Source of the DNA: Phycisphaerales bacterium
GTDB taxonomy: Bacteria; Planctomycetota; Phycisphaerae; Phycisphaerales; UBA1924
NCBI GenBank assembly: GCA_020845755.1
Contig: JADLFE010000033.1
Coordinates: forward strand, 186,001-250,000
Reading direction: 5' to 3'
Length of the DNA: 64,000 bases
Every line of letters starts with the position of its first letter. The first letter of the stretch is position 1. The position numbers were made by a program, and so were the translations under genes. Below, piece by piece: positions 53,786 through 62,700 of this stretch. The notes beneath the pieces were generated by a model. The model saw nothing but the letters and a program-made list of their open reading frames with translations. It had not been told where the DNA came from and did not search any database.

Positions 53786-55312
53786 GTGACAAGCCCCAAC
53801 GACACGTACACCTCCCCACTCGCCGAACGCAACGCCAGCCCGGAGATGCTCCGCCTCTGGTCGCCGCGCCACAAGTTCAACACGTGGCGGCGGATCTGGC
53901 TCGCCGTCGCCGAGGCCCAGCACGAACTCGGCCTGCCCGTCACCAAGGAACAGGTCGAGGAACTCCGGGCCGTCGTCGAGCGGAAGAACCCAGATGGAAG
54001 CGTGGGGATTACCGACGCAGAAATCGAACTGGCCAAGAAGTACGAGCGCGAACTCCGCCACGACGTGATGAGCCACGTCCACGCGCTGGGAGACGCTTGC
54101 CCAAAGGCCAAGGGCATCATCCACCTGGGCATGACGAGCCAGGATGTGGTGTGCAATGCAGATACGCTGACGCTGATCGAATCTGCCCAATTATTGTCGA
54201 CAAAGAGCGCTCGCGCGGTAGTGTCGCTTGGGAACTTCGCGAATCGGTGGTCCAAGACTCCAACGCTTGGCTTCACTCACTACCAACCCGCGCAACCTGT
54301 AACGGTCGGGCGCCGAGGGGCACTGTGGGCTCATGATCTGGGCTTGTGTCACGAACGGGTTTGGGAGTACGCTTCCGTCGAAACTCTTACACCGCTCTTT
54401 CGTGGATTGCGTGGTGCAACCGGAACCCAGGCATCTTTTCTTGATCTTTGCGGCACTGACGGGAACTTTGTGGATCTTCTCGAAGCCAAGATGCTCGATC
54501 ATCTGACGCAATATCCTCGTTGGGTTCCTAAATACAAGCTCACGGGACAGACGTATCCGCGTGTGCACGACACATTCATCCTCGCCGATCTCGCTTCCGT
54601 CGCCGCCGTCCTCCACAAGATCGCCACCGACATCCGCCTCCTCTGCAACCGCAAGGAACTCGACGAGCCCTTCGAGGACAAGCAGATCGGCTCCTCCGCC
54701 ATGCCGTACAAACGGAACCCGATGCGCTGCGAGCGGATCTGCGGCCTTGCCCGCTTCGTCATGAACCTCGTCGGCAACGCCTACGACACCGCCGCCACGC
54801 AATGGCTCGAACGCACGCTCGATGATTCGTCGAACCGGCGCCTCTCGCTCCCCGAGGCGTTCCTGGCCCTCGACGGCGCGCTCGACCTCATGCACAACGT
54901 CGCCAGCGGCCTGGTGGTTCACGAGGCGACCGTGCGCAAGAACCTCATGGCCGAACTGCCGTTCATGGCGACGGAAAACCTGCTGATGGAGTGCGTGAAG
55001 CTCGGCGGCGATCGCCAGCACTATCACGAGGTCATCCGCCGCCACGCACAGGCCGCGGGCATGCGCGTGAAGCAGGAGGGCCTCGACAACGACCTGATCG
55101 ATCGCCTGAAGAACGACAAGAACTTCTGGGGCGCCGCCCGCGGCGGGCCGCTGCGCGACGAACTGAACTGGGACGGCCTGCTCGACCCAATGAAATACGT
55201 CGGGCGCAGCGTCGAGCAGACGGAGCGATTCATCAAGGAAGTCGTCGACCCGCTGCGCGAGCAATACGCCAACGCGATCGCAAAGCTCGGTGACAGCGGG
55301 CCGAAGGTGTGA
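53786..55312 (+). CDS. purB: adenylosuccinate lyase, with an internal segment of foreign codon usage
   Basis: PurB catalyses two steps in purine synthesis, removing fumarate from SAICAR and adenylosuccinate. The 508-residue protein (GTG at 53786) has conserved motifs GMTSQDVVCNADTL, GFTHYQPAQP with the catalytic His, GTDGNF, and the fumarase-superfamily signature GSSAMPYKRNP near 320. The part around 54140-54600 has clearly lower G/C content and third positions about half A/T, while the flanks are G/C-rich; the reading frame is unbroken. Parts of the enzyme on both sides look normal, so a recombined segment is likely. The gene precedes a glycosidase-like gene by 24 bases. Confidence 0.93.
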   Translation: MTSPNDTYTSPLAERNASPEMLRLWSPRHKFNTWRRIWLAVAEAQHELGLPVTKEQVEELRAVVERKNPDGSVGITDAEIELAKKYERELRHDVMSHVHALGDACPKAKGIIHLGMTSQDVVCNADTLTLIESAQLLSTKSARAVVSLGNFANRWSKTPTLGFTHYQPAQPVTVGRRGALWAHDLGLCHERVWEYASVETLTPLFRGLRGATGTQASFLDLCGTDGNFVDLLEAKMLDHLTQYPRWVPKYKLTGQTYPRVHDTFILADLASVAAVLHKIATDIRLLCNRKELDEPFEDKQIGSSAMPYKRNPMRCERICGLARFVMNLVGNAYDTAATQWLERTLDDSSNRRLSLPEAFLALDGALDLMHNVASGLVVHEATVRKNLMAELPFMATENLLMECVKLGGDRQHYHEVIRRHAQAAGMRVKQEGLDNDLIDRLKNDKNFWGAARGGPLRDELNWDGLLDPMKYVGRSVEQTERFIKEVVDPLREQYANAIAKLGDSGPKV

Positions 55313-55335
55313 GCCGCACTCGAAGGGACGATGAC

Positions 55336-56553
55336 ATGAGACTCCTGACCTTGTCGGCGCTCGGCGCGGGCCTGGCCGCTTCGGTCGCGGTTGCCCAACC
55401 CGCCGCACAGCCGGCCGCCGAGCCCGCCAAGGCCCGCGATCACTACGACGTCGCGGCGTTTGTCTGGCCGTCGTATCACCCGGACCAGCGGGCCAAGGTC
55501 TTCTGGCCACAGGGGATCGGCGAGTGGCAGACCGTGATGACCAACGAGCCGAAGTTTCCCGGGCACGACCAGCCGCGCCGCCCGCTCTGGGGCTATGTCA
55601 ACGAGGCGGATCGGTACGTGATGGAGATGCAGATCGCCGCCGCGGCCGACCACGGCGTCAACGTCTTCATCTACGACTGGTACTGGTACGACGGCATGCC
55701 CTACCTCGAAGCCTGCCTGAACGACGGTTACCTCAAGGCCCGCAACAACGACCGCGTGAAGTTCTATCTCATGTGGGCCAACCACGACGTCAACCTCGCG
55801 TGGGACAAGCGCAACGCCGACGACGCGTTCACGGGGCGAAACGACGCGACCATCTGGCGCGGCCCGCTCGACCGCGCGGAGTTCGAGAAGATCTGCACGC
55901 GCTGGATCGAAAAGTACTTCCGCCAGCCCTCGTACTACAAGATCGACGGCAAGCCCGTCCTGATGATCTATGACCTGCCCAACTTCGTGAAGGGTCTGGG
56001 AAGCGTCGCGGCCGCCAATGACGCGCTGGCCCGGTTCCGCCAGTGGACGGTAAACGCAGGCTTCCCGGGCCTCGAACTCCAGGTCGCGCTGCGCCCCGAA
56101 TCGGGCCGCCCGCTCGTCGACATCCCCGGCCAGAGCGTCGGCACGCAGACGCAGGTAATCAAGGAGCTTGGCGTCGACTCGCTCAGCCACTACCAGTTCG
56201 CGCACTTTGCCGACATGAACCGCAACTACGAGGAGATCGTCCGCGACGCCGTCGCGGAGTGGGACCACGACGACGCGCGCTACGCGGCCACGTACTACCC
56301 GCACGTCTCGATCGGCTGGGACGCCAGCCCGCGGGCCAGGCAATTCATCGGCGGCGTGGTGAAGAACAACCCGCCCGAGCAGTTCGAGAAGGCACTGCTG
56401 AAAGCCAGGGCCTTCATCGACGCACACCCCGATCGCGCCCCGCTCATCACCGTCAACAGCTGGAACGAATGGACCGAAACCAGTTACCTCGAGCCCGACG
56501 ACAAATTCGGCTATGGCTATCTTGAGGCGGTGAAGCGCGTGTTCGTGAGGTAA
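55336..56553 (+). CDS. secreted GH99/WbsX-like glycoside hydrolase-type protein
   Basis: This 405-residue protein has a signal peptide (1-21, ending SVAVAQ) and a TIM-barrel-like domain starting VAAFVWPSYHPD. Family features are WGYVNEADRYVMEMQIAAAADHGVNVFIYDWYWYDG, KFYLMWANHD, YYKIDGKPVLMIYD and the near-terminal NSWNEWTETSYLEPD, matching the WbsX/GH99-like group (Glyco_tran_WbsX, PF14307), whose members act on mannosides or are glycan enzymes of unclear type. GAAGGG lies before ATG 55336. It follows purB closely but need not be related to it. Confidence 0.85.
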   Translation: MRLLTLSALGAGLAASVAVAQPAAQPAAEPAKARDHYDVAAFVWPSYHPDQRAKVFWPQGIGEWQTVMTNEPKFPGHDQPRRPLWGYVNEADRYVMEMQIAAAADHGVNVFIYDWYWYDGMPYLEACLNDGYLKARNNDRVKFYLMWANHDVNLAWDKRNADDAFTGRNDATIWRGPLDRAEFEKICTRWIEKYFRQPSYYKIDGKPVLMIYDLPNFVKGLGSVAAANDALARFRQWTVNAGFPGLELQVALRPESGRPLVDIPGQSVGTQTQVIKELGVDSLSHYQFAHFADMNRNYEEIVRDAVAEWDHDDARYAATYYPHVSIGWDASPRARQFIGGVVKNNPPEQFEKALLKARAFIDAHPDRAPLITVNSWNEWTETSYLEPDDKFGYGYLEAVKRVFVR

Positions 56554-56608
56554 CGAGCACGCCCGGCTGATTCGCGCCGGGCTCCGTCGATCCCTACGAT
56601 CCCCGCTC

Positions 56609-58453
56609 ATGGCATCGCCACGCAAACAATCCGGTAAATCACGCCGCACGCCCGCACGCCCCGCGAAGCGGTCGGGCAAGCCCGCCACCAAGCACGGCCA
56701 GCCCGCGCGCCCCGGCAAGGCACGACTCATCAAGGGTCGCGGCGGACATAAGCCCATCGCCGAAGGAACCCATCTCGGCACGGGTGTGCGGAAGATCGCC
56801 GGCGCCAAGGCTGCCAAACACGACAGTTCCGCCGACGTCAGCACCGTCTCCTTCGTCAGCCTCGGCTGCCCCAAGAACCTTGTCGACTCCGAGAAGATGC
56901 TCGGCCTGCTCGCCCAGGACGGCATCCTCCCCGTCTCATACTCCGGCGAGGGCTTCGACGGCGCCGACGCTGTCGTCGTCAACACCTGCGGATTCCTGGA
57001 AGCCTCCAAGGACGAATCGCTCGGCGTGATCCAAGAGGCGCTCCGCGAAAAGGAACGCGGCAACGTCAAGCGCGTCGTCGTCGCCGGCTGCCTCGTGCAG
57101 CGCCATCGCGCCAAGATGCTCGAGTGGGCCCCCGGCATCGACGCCATGGTCGGCGTCTTCGATCGCGACAAGATCGTCGAGGCCGTCCGCGGCGTCGCGC
57201 CGACCCGCGAGCGCGCCGACACCGGCGCGCCCAAGTACTGGATCGCCGCCAACGCACTCACCGCCGCCAAGGACCGCGGCGTGCAGACCGTCGGCCTCAC
57301 TGTGCAGGGCAAGGACGGCAAGGGCGTCGGCTATTTCGAGGACGACTCCGCCCGCCTCCGCCTCACGCCCCGCCACTACGCCTACCTCCGCATTAGCGAG
57401 GGCTGCAATCAGAACTGCGCCTTCTGCACCATCCCGTCGATCCGCGGCAAGATGCGCAGCAAGAGCGTCGACCGCATCGCCGCCGAGGCCCGCGAACTCG
57501 TGAACGACGGCGCGTTCGAACTTCTCCTCATCGGCCAGGACACCACCAGTTTCGGCGACGACATCGGCGCGGGGCTCTCCGCCGGTGCGAGCGCCGCGTC
57601 GCGCCCGCACGACATGGGCGGCCTGCCGTCGCTGCTCGCTCGCCTCTCCGACACCCTCGACGAGCTCGGCTCGCAGGGCTGGCTCCGCCTCATGTACGCC
57701 TACCCGTCCAACTTCTCCGAGCCGATCATCGACGCCTTCGCGGCCCTCTCCACCAAGCGCGGCGCGCACCTGCTCCCCTACATCGACATGCCCCTCCAGC
57801 ACGCCAGCGATCGCGTGCTCTCGCTCATGCGCCGCCACGTCACCCGCGAGCAACAGGGCGCCGTCATCCGCCGCCTGCGCGAGCGCGTGCCCGACATGAC
57901 CGTCCGCACCACGTTCATCAGCGGCTTCCCCGGCGAGACCGAAAGCGACCACAGGCAACTCCTCGAGTTCATCGAGGAGATGATGTTCGACGCCGTGGGC
58001 GTCTTTGAGTATTCGCGCGAGGACGGCACGGTCGCGGGCACGATGGAGAACGACCCCTCGCTCGCGGTGCCCGCAGAGATCAAGACGCGCCGGCGCAACG
58101 AGGTGATGGAGCTCCAGCAGAAGATCGCCTTCGAGCGCCAGCGCGCCATTGCCGCCAGGTTTGACGAGAACAACCCCGAATCGAGCGGCGTCCGAATGAA
58201 CGTGCTCATCGACGAAGCGACACGCACGCAAGGCCGCAAGACCAGCGGCGTATCGACCGGCGGCGGGCTGTACATGGGCCGCACACGAGCGCAGGCGCCG
58301 CAGATCGACTCGGTGACGTACGTGCAATCGCGCGAGAAACTGTCGCCGGGCGAACTCGTGCCGTGCGTGATCGTGGCGAGCGACGGCTATGACCTTGTCG
58401 CGCGTCCGATCGCGGATATCGAACGCCGCGTGGGGCTGAAGATCCTGAAGTAG
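56609..58453 (+). CDS. rimO: ribosomal protein S12 methylthiotransferase with basic N-terminal extension
   Basis: RimO methylthiolates Asp88 of ribosomal protein S12 using two Fe-S clusters and SAM. The 614-residue protein is much longer than the usual 440: about 78 residues of Lys/Arg/Gly/Ala/Pro-rich, disordered tail precede the MTTase domain (VSFVSLGCPKNLVDSEKMLG, with Cys87 the first ligand). The radical SAM motif is CNQNCAFC (Cys266, Cys270, Cys273). The later segments PYIDMPLQHASDRVL and TTFISGFPGETE, with a TRAM-type ending, favour RimO over MiaB. A spacer around 310-330 (GAGLSAGASAASRPHDMGG) is extra. It converges on miaA. Confidence 0.93.
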   Translation: MASPRKQSGKSRRTPARPAKRSGKPATKHGQPARPGKARLIKGRGGHKPIAEGTHLGTGVRKIAGAKAAKHDSSADVSTVSFVSLGCPKNLVDSEKMLGLLAQDGILPVSYSGEGFDGADAVVVNTCGFLEASKDESLGVIQEALREKERGNVKRVVVAGCLVQRHRAKMLEWAPGIDAMVGVFDRDKIVEAVRGVAPTRERADTGAPKYWIAANALTAAKDRGVQTVGLTVQGKDGKGVGYFEDDSARLRLTPRHYAYLRISEGCNQNCAFCTIPSIRGKMRSKSVDRIAAEARELVNDGAFELLLIGQDTTSFGDDIGAGLSAGASAASRPHDMGGLPSLLARLSDTLDELGSQGWLRLMYAYPSNFSEPIIDAFAALSTKRGAHLLPYIDMPLQHASDRVLSLMRRHVTREQQGAVIRRLRERVPDMTVRTTFISGFPGETESDHRQLLEFIEEMMFDAVGVFEYSREDGTVAGTMENDPSLAVPAEIKTRRRNEVMELQQKIAFERQRAIAARFDENNPESSGVRMNVLIDEATRTQGRKTSGVSTGGGLYMGRTRAQAPQIDSVTYVQSREKLSPGELVPCVIVASDGYDLVARPIADIERRVGLKILK

Positions 58454-58613
58454 TCGGGAATCGGGAATGACGTGTCGGGTATCGTGACAACGTGCTCCCG
58501 CCCTTTCCGTAAGCGCGGGGCCCGGTCGAACAAGAGCGTCGCGAGGTGACGCGTGCTTCGGGTGGCATTGTCAACCCCGTTGACCACGCGCCTTCTTCAT
58601 CACGCCCCACACT

Positions 58614-59528
58614 CTACCTCCGCCACGCCTGTTCGATCAGCGCGCCCCACTGCTCACGCGGCAGCGCGCCCGCGTCGATCCACAGCGAGCCGGGCGTCAG
58701 GCGCAGGCGCTTGAGCCATGTCCGCTGGTTCTTGGCAAAGCGCCGCGTCTCGATCTTGATCTTCTCCACCGCGTCGTCGAGCGACATCCGCCCCTCGAGA
58801 TGCGCCAGGACCTGCTTGTAGCCCAGCGCCTCGCGCGCCTGCGCCCCGAGGCTCGGGACGAGCCCGCGCACCTCGTCGACCAGGCCGCACTCGATCATCG
58901 CGCGCACCCGCGCGTTGATCCGCTTGTTGATCGTCTCGGTCGGCCAATCAAGCCCTACGAGCAGGCGCGACGCGTCGTGGCCCGGCGCGTCCCACTGCGT
59001 CTGATGCTCGCTGATCGGACGTCCCGTCTGACGGAAGACCTCCAGCGCGCGGATGGTCCGGCGCTCGTCGTTGGGATGGATCCGGCGTGCGGCTTCAGGG
59101 TCGACGCGGAGGAGTTCCTCGCGCCGTGCTTCGGGCGATAGTTCGCGGAGTTGCTTGCGCAGCGCTTCGTCCGGCGCGGGCCCCTCGAACAGGCCGTCGA
59201 GCAGTGCTTTCACGTAGAGGTTGGTGCCGCCGACAACAATGGGAACGCACCCGCGCGACGCGATTTCGCCGATCGATTGATGGGCGAGTGCGAGCCACTG
59301 ATGCACCGTGAAGCTGTCGGGCGGGTCGACAATGTCGAGCAGGTGGTGCGGCACGCCGCGGCGTTCTTCGGGCGTCGGCTTGGCGGTGCCGATGTCCATG
59401 CCGCGATAGATCTGGAACGCGTCGGCGGTGACGACTTCGCCCGAGAGTCGCTGCGCGAGCTCGACACCGAGGTCGGTCTTGCCGCCGGAGGTCGGGCCGA
59501 CGATCAGGATGGTGCGGGGCGCGCTCAC
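58614..59528 (-). CDS. miaA: tRNA dimethylallyltransferase
   Basis: MiaA attaches a dimethylallyl group to A37 of tRNAs that read codons beginning with U. The 304-residue protein has the P-loop GPTSGGKTDLG (about 11-21), ADAFQIYRGMDIGTAKPT, the DIVDPPDSFTVHQW segment, VVGGTNLYVKALLDG and NDERRTIRALEVFRQTGRPISE. All core motifs are present and length is normal. The TRNA-binding and C-terminal part ends RLRLTPGSLWIDA. It lies next to the DUF1569 gene, with a hairpin between, and converges on rimO. Confidence 0.93.
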   Translation of the reverse strand: MSAPRTILIVGPTSGGKTDLGVELAQRLSGEVVTADAFQIYRGMDIGTAKPTPEERRGVPHHLLDIVDPPDSFTVHQWLALAHQSIGEIASRGCVPIVVGGTNLYVKALLDGLFEGPAPDEALRKQLRELSPEARREELLRVDPEAARRIHPNDERRTIRALEVFRQTGRPISEHQTQWDAPGHDASRLLVGLDWPTETINKRINARVRAMIECGLVDEVRGLVPSLGAQAREALGYKQVLAHLEGRMSLDDAVEKIKIETRRFAKNQRTWLKRLRLTPGSLWIDAGALPREQWGALIEQAWRR

Positions 59529-59548
59529 GCGGGATTGTTGCGGGCCGG

Positions 59549-59575
59549 CGCGGTGAGAGAAGCACTCTCACCGCG
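59549..59575 (-). other. 11-bp stem hairpin overlapping the end of the DUF1569 gene
   Basis: CGCGGTGAGAG (59549-59559) and CTCTCACCGCG (59565-59575) form a perfect stem with a five-base loop. The stem includes the stop codon of the DUF1569 gene (59568-59570) and lies 21 bases before miaA on the minus strand. No T-tract follows, so it could limit read-through, stabilise the upstream RNA or affect miaA translation. Confidence 0.45.
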
Positions 59576-60065
59576 TGTGCAGGAACGACAGGTGCAATTC
59601 ACAGTGACGGAGGTTAAGCCCCTTCCACTCCTCGTGCGACATCGGCCCAAAGAGCGGGCTCGGGCGCGTCGGAGCCTCGCGGTCGAGGCGAGCGATCGCG
59701 GCACGGAGCCTTGCCTCCGCGGCGTCGACAGGCGAATCCTCAATGCCGACCGTGCCGCCCCGAACGCCCGGGATCTTCACGCCCGCGGGCATCCGGCCGA
59801 AGCACATCCTGCGGCGCATGAACTTCATCACGAAGCGCACGAACCATGGCGGCGCGGCGAGTTCGGACGGGTATCTGTTGAAGGGATACTCCATGAACGC
59901 CGCGAGATGGTTGAAGACCTGGGCCGCGTTCCAGTTGCCGCTGGTACGCAGCGTGCCGCCCGCGATGGCAGCGTGGAGCACGTCGAGATCGCGCGAGACT
60001 TCGGTGAAGTTTGCAAACCGTAGCGCCCGCCGGTCCTGGCTCTTGCCCGTGTCGATGGTGCTCAT
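59568..60065 (-). CDS. DUF1569/DinB-like protein
   Basis: This 165-residue protein starts at ATG 60063-60065 (the 42 codons upstream are rejected). It has a four-helix bundle pattern with motifs SGNWNAAQVFNHLAAFMEYPFN and MSHEEWKGLNLRHCELHLSFL, characteristic of DUF1569 proteins in the DinB-like superfamily. DinB-like folds bind metals or small molecules; the function of DUF1569 is unknown. It sits between the GNAT gene and miaA on the minus strand and may be co-transcribed with both. Confidence 0.8.
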   Translation of the reverse strand: MSTIDTGKSQDRRALRFANFTEVSRDLDVLHAAIAGGTLRTSGNWNAAQVFNHLAAFMEYPFNRYPSELAAPPWFVRFVMKFMRRRMCFGRMPAGVKIPGVRGGTVGIEDSPVDAAEARLRAAIARLDREAPTRPSPLFGPMSHEEWKGLNLRHCELHLSFLHTR

Positions 60066-60093
60066 GCGCGGAGTGTACCTTTCGGCGGGGTCG

Positions 60094-60543
60094 CTACGGA
60101 TGCCTGTAACTCTCGCGGTCCACGCGCTCCATGTACCGCGTCGGATCGGGCGTGGGCCCAAAGCCGAACTGCGCATACAGGCCGTGCGCATCGCGGGTCA
60201 TGAGACAGAAGCGGCGGAGGCCCTGGAGGTCGGGGTGTTCGACGACGGTGCGCATCAGGAGTTTCGACGCGCCGCGCCCGCGCTGAGATTCGAGGACGAA
60301 GACGTCGCACAGATACGCGTAGGTGGCGCGATCCGTGATCACGCGGGCAAAGCCGACCTGCGACGGCTTCGACGGGTCTCCGGTGCGGGGCTGGTCCGTG
60401 TCGTACACGCCGAAACACATGGAGTTTCGGATCGCTCGCTCGACGCGCTCGCGGGCGATACCCGGCGACCAATAGCAGGTCGACAGAAACCCGTGAATCA
60501 CGCCAAGGTCGAACAGGGACGGATCGGTCGAGACCTGCAGCAT
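60094..60543 (-). CDS. GNAT-family N-acetyltransferase
   Basis: This 149-residue protein has the GNAT core: AYLCDVFVLESQRGRGASKLLMRTVVEHPDL, with the acetyl-CoA loop Q-R-G-R-G-A, and an ending FCLMTRDAHGLYAQFGFGP. GNAT enzymes acetylate amines on metabolites, antibiotics or proteins; no clue to the substrate is present. AAGG is five bases before ATG 60541-60543; a GTG at 60549 is also in frame. It is the first gene of the run ahead of DUF1569 and miaA. Confidence 0.85.
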   Translation of the reverse strand: MLQVSTDPSLFDLGVIHGFLSTCYWSPGIARERVERAIRNSMCFGVYDTDQPRTGDPSKPSQVGFARVITDRATYAYLCDVFVLESQRGRGASKLLMRTVVEHPDLQGLRRFCLMTRDAHGLYAQFGFGPTPDPTRYMERVDRESYRHP

Positions 60544-60634
60544 GCACACCTTCCGCGCACTCTCCCCGCGCGATCGCGGCCCCGACTCGGATCGAGACTC
60601 TCCTGTCCGGCGCGCTCCGCCACAGCCCCGTGCC

Positions 60635-62572
60635 CTATTTCCCGATCGTTCGGTCGAGGAACTTCACCATCCGATCGCTGAACAACAGGCGGTTTGGAAG
60701 CTTGGCGAATCCGTGACCCTCGTCGGGGCAGTACACGAGTTCTGGGTCATAGCCGCGCTGCTGCAGACCGACCGCCAACTGCATCGCCTCACCCACCGGC
60801 ACGCGAGGGTCGTTCAGCCCGTGCGCGATCATCATGGGTACCTTGATATCGTCGATGCGGTTGATCGACGAGACCGTGGCCAGGAACTCGGGGTCCGAGA
60901 GCGGGCCGTATTCAACCTCTCGCAACTTACGCCGATAGCCGGCCGTCTGCTCGAGGAACGTTTTCATGTTGACAATACCGACAACGTCGACCGACGCGCC
61001 AAAGACCTGGTCCTTGGACGAGCCGTCCTCGACGACGACCGCGACCGACATGAACCCGCCGTAACTCCCGCCATACGCCGCCACCTTGCCCGCCGATGAG
61101 TAGTTGTTCTTCACCAGCCAGCGCGCCGCCTCCACGCCGTCCTTCACGCTGTCCCAGCGCTTCTTGTAGTCGTCCATCATGTGGAACTTCCGCCCGTAGC
61201 CCGTGCTCCCGCGCACGTTGGGCTGCATCACGCCGTACCCGCGGCTCAGGAGGAACTGCGTCAGCGCGCTGAACGTCGGGCGGTGCTGCCCCTCCGGCCC
61301 GCCGTGATAGTTCACGACAAACGGGATCGGCGTGCCGTCCTTATACCCCGGCGGCGTCCACAGGAATGACGGGATCTCCAGCCCGTCAAAGCTCGTGTAC
61401 TTCACCAACTTCGGGAGTGGGAATGCCGACAGGTCGATCCCCTGTGTGTCGGTGAACGTGATCTGCTTCGGCGCGTCGCCGGCCTTCTCGATCGTGTACG
61501 TCAGGCCGGGCACCTGCGCATTGCTCAGCGTGTAACTCAGTCGTCCGTTCCGGGTGTCGCCGATCGACACCACGCCCTTGGGAATATCCGGGAGTGCTAT
61601 TTTTTTGAAACTCGGGAGTTCATACACCGCGGGCTCGCCATAGCCGTCGCGATTCACCGCCACGATCAGGCGATTCCGCTCGTGATCGATCCCCGCGCCG
61701 TCGAGCTCGTAGCCCGACAACTCCTTGATCGGCTCGCTCACGGCGCCCGTCGCAAGGTCCTTCAGCACCAACTTCTTCAGGTCCGCGTCCGCGTCAGTCA
61801 GCATCAGCACGGCCTTCTCGCCCGGCATGTAGCCGACGACATCGTTCGACGACGTCCCCTCCCTGGGCTTTACCGAAAGGTCCGTCAGTTTGCCGCTGGC
61901 GGCATCAAGTTCGTAGACGCTGCTGTCGGAGATCGAGCGGTACTGCGCGACCAGGTAGCGCTTCGCGTCCTTGGTCAGATCGCCCGCCGACCAACTTCCC
62001 TCCTTGGCAAGCAGCGGCGTCACCTTCCCATCCGCCAGGTCATAGCGATAGACGTAAAAATCGCTCGGGCTCTTGTCGTTGCCCGTGAAGATAAACCCCG
62101 AACTGTCGTCAAGCCACGCGTTTACAGCGTACTGCACCTTCGGGTTCTCAACCAGCGGCTTGAAGCCCCCTTCCGGCTTGAGCAGCGAGATCTGCGTGTT
62201 CTCGTTGCCCCCCACCGCGTGGAACAACAGCACCGTCTTCCCGTCGGGCGACAGCGAATAGCCCGACAACCCGTCCTTGAAGTCCGTCAGTTTCTGCCCG
62301 CCCGAGGACTTGCCAACCTGGTCTGCGGGCACGCGGTACAACTGCCACACGCCGTCCGGCCAGTCACGCACATACATCGAGCCGTCCGCCGCGATCGTCG
62401 CCGACCCCGGCGTGCGGATCTTCAGGAACTGCTCGATGGTGGGGCCCGTCTTGTGCGCGGCCTTGCCCGCGACGCTCCCGACAACCTTGTTGTCCTGGGC
62501 CGTGACCGGAGCGGCCACGCCCGCGAACACCACCAACGCCAGCACGCCCGACAGCATCCGACCAGTGCGCAT
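60635..62572 (-). CDS. secreted S9 prolyl oligopeptidase-family peptidase
   Basis: This 645-residue protein has a signal peptide (1-25, ending PVTAQD), a beta-propeller part (about 40-370) and an alpha/beta-hydrolase domain. The nucleophile motif is AAYGGSYGGFMSV (Gly-Gly-Ser-Tyr-Gly), then DPEFLATVSSINRIDDIKVPMMIAHGLNDPRVPVGEAMQL (Asp) and YCPDEGHGFAKLPNR (His). It corresponds to dipeptidyl or acylaminoacyl peptidases of the S9 family, which act on short peptides in the periplasm. It is transcribed toward the GNAT gene, with 91 bases between. Confidence 0.92.
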   Translation of the reverse strand: MRTGRMLSGVLALVVFAGVAAPVTAQDNKVVGSVAGKAAHKTGPTIEQFLKIRTPGSATIAADGSMYVRDWPDGVWQLYRVPADQVGKSSGGQKLTDFKDGLSGYSLSPDGKTVLLFHAVGGNENTQISLLKPEGGFKPLVENPKVQYAVNAWLDDSSGFIFTGNDKSPSDFYVYRYDLADGKVTPLLAKEGSWSAGDLTKDAKRYLVAQYRSISDSSVYELDAASGKLTDLSVKPREGTSSNDVVGYMPGEKAVLMLTDADADLKKLVLKDLATGAVSEPIKELSGYELDGAGIDHERNRLIVAVNRDGYGEPAVYELPSFKKIALPDIPKGVVSIGDTRNGRLSYTLSNAQVPGLTYTIEKAGDAPKQITFTDTQGIDLSAFPLPKLVKYTSFDGLEIPSFLWTPPGYKDGTPIPFVVNYHGGPEGQHRPTFSALTQFLLSRGYGVMQPNVRGSTGYGRKFHMMDDYKKRWDSVKDGVEAARWLVKNNYSSAGKVAAYGGSYGGFMSVAVVVEDGSSKDQVFGASVDVVGIVNMKTFLEQTAGYRRKLREVEYGPLSDPEFLATVSSINRIDDIKVPMMIAHGLNDPRVPVGEAMQLAVGLQQRGYDPELVYCPDEGHGFAKLPNRLLFSDRMVKFLDRTIGK

Positions 62573-62642
62573 GGGATTCCTCCGTTTCAGGTGCGGAGAA
62601 TCCTATGGGCCAGATACCCCCGGGTTGCGAATTCCAAAGCAC

Positions 62643-62674
62643 ATATGAAAAACGCCCGGCGCGTGCCGGGCGTT
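62643..62674 (-). terminator. intrinsic terminator of the chemotaxis receptor gene
   Basis: AACGCCCGGC (62651-62660) pairs with GCCGGGCGTT (62665-62674), loop GCGT. On the minus strand the stem is followed by TTTTTCATATG, a clean T-run. It lies 27 bases past the end of the receptor gene. Confidence 0.85.
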
Positions 62675-62700
62675 CGTGGTTTCTTGGTAGTTCGTGCCGC

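Noticed and set aside
54191..55510. Minus-strand frame across purB
   Set aside because: It lies opposite the conserved purB sequence and has no recognisable domain. The composition change that brings it out is explained by the mosaic segment.
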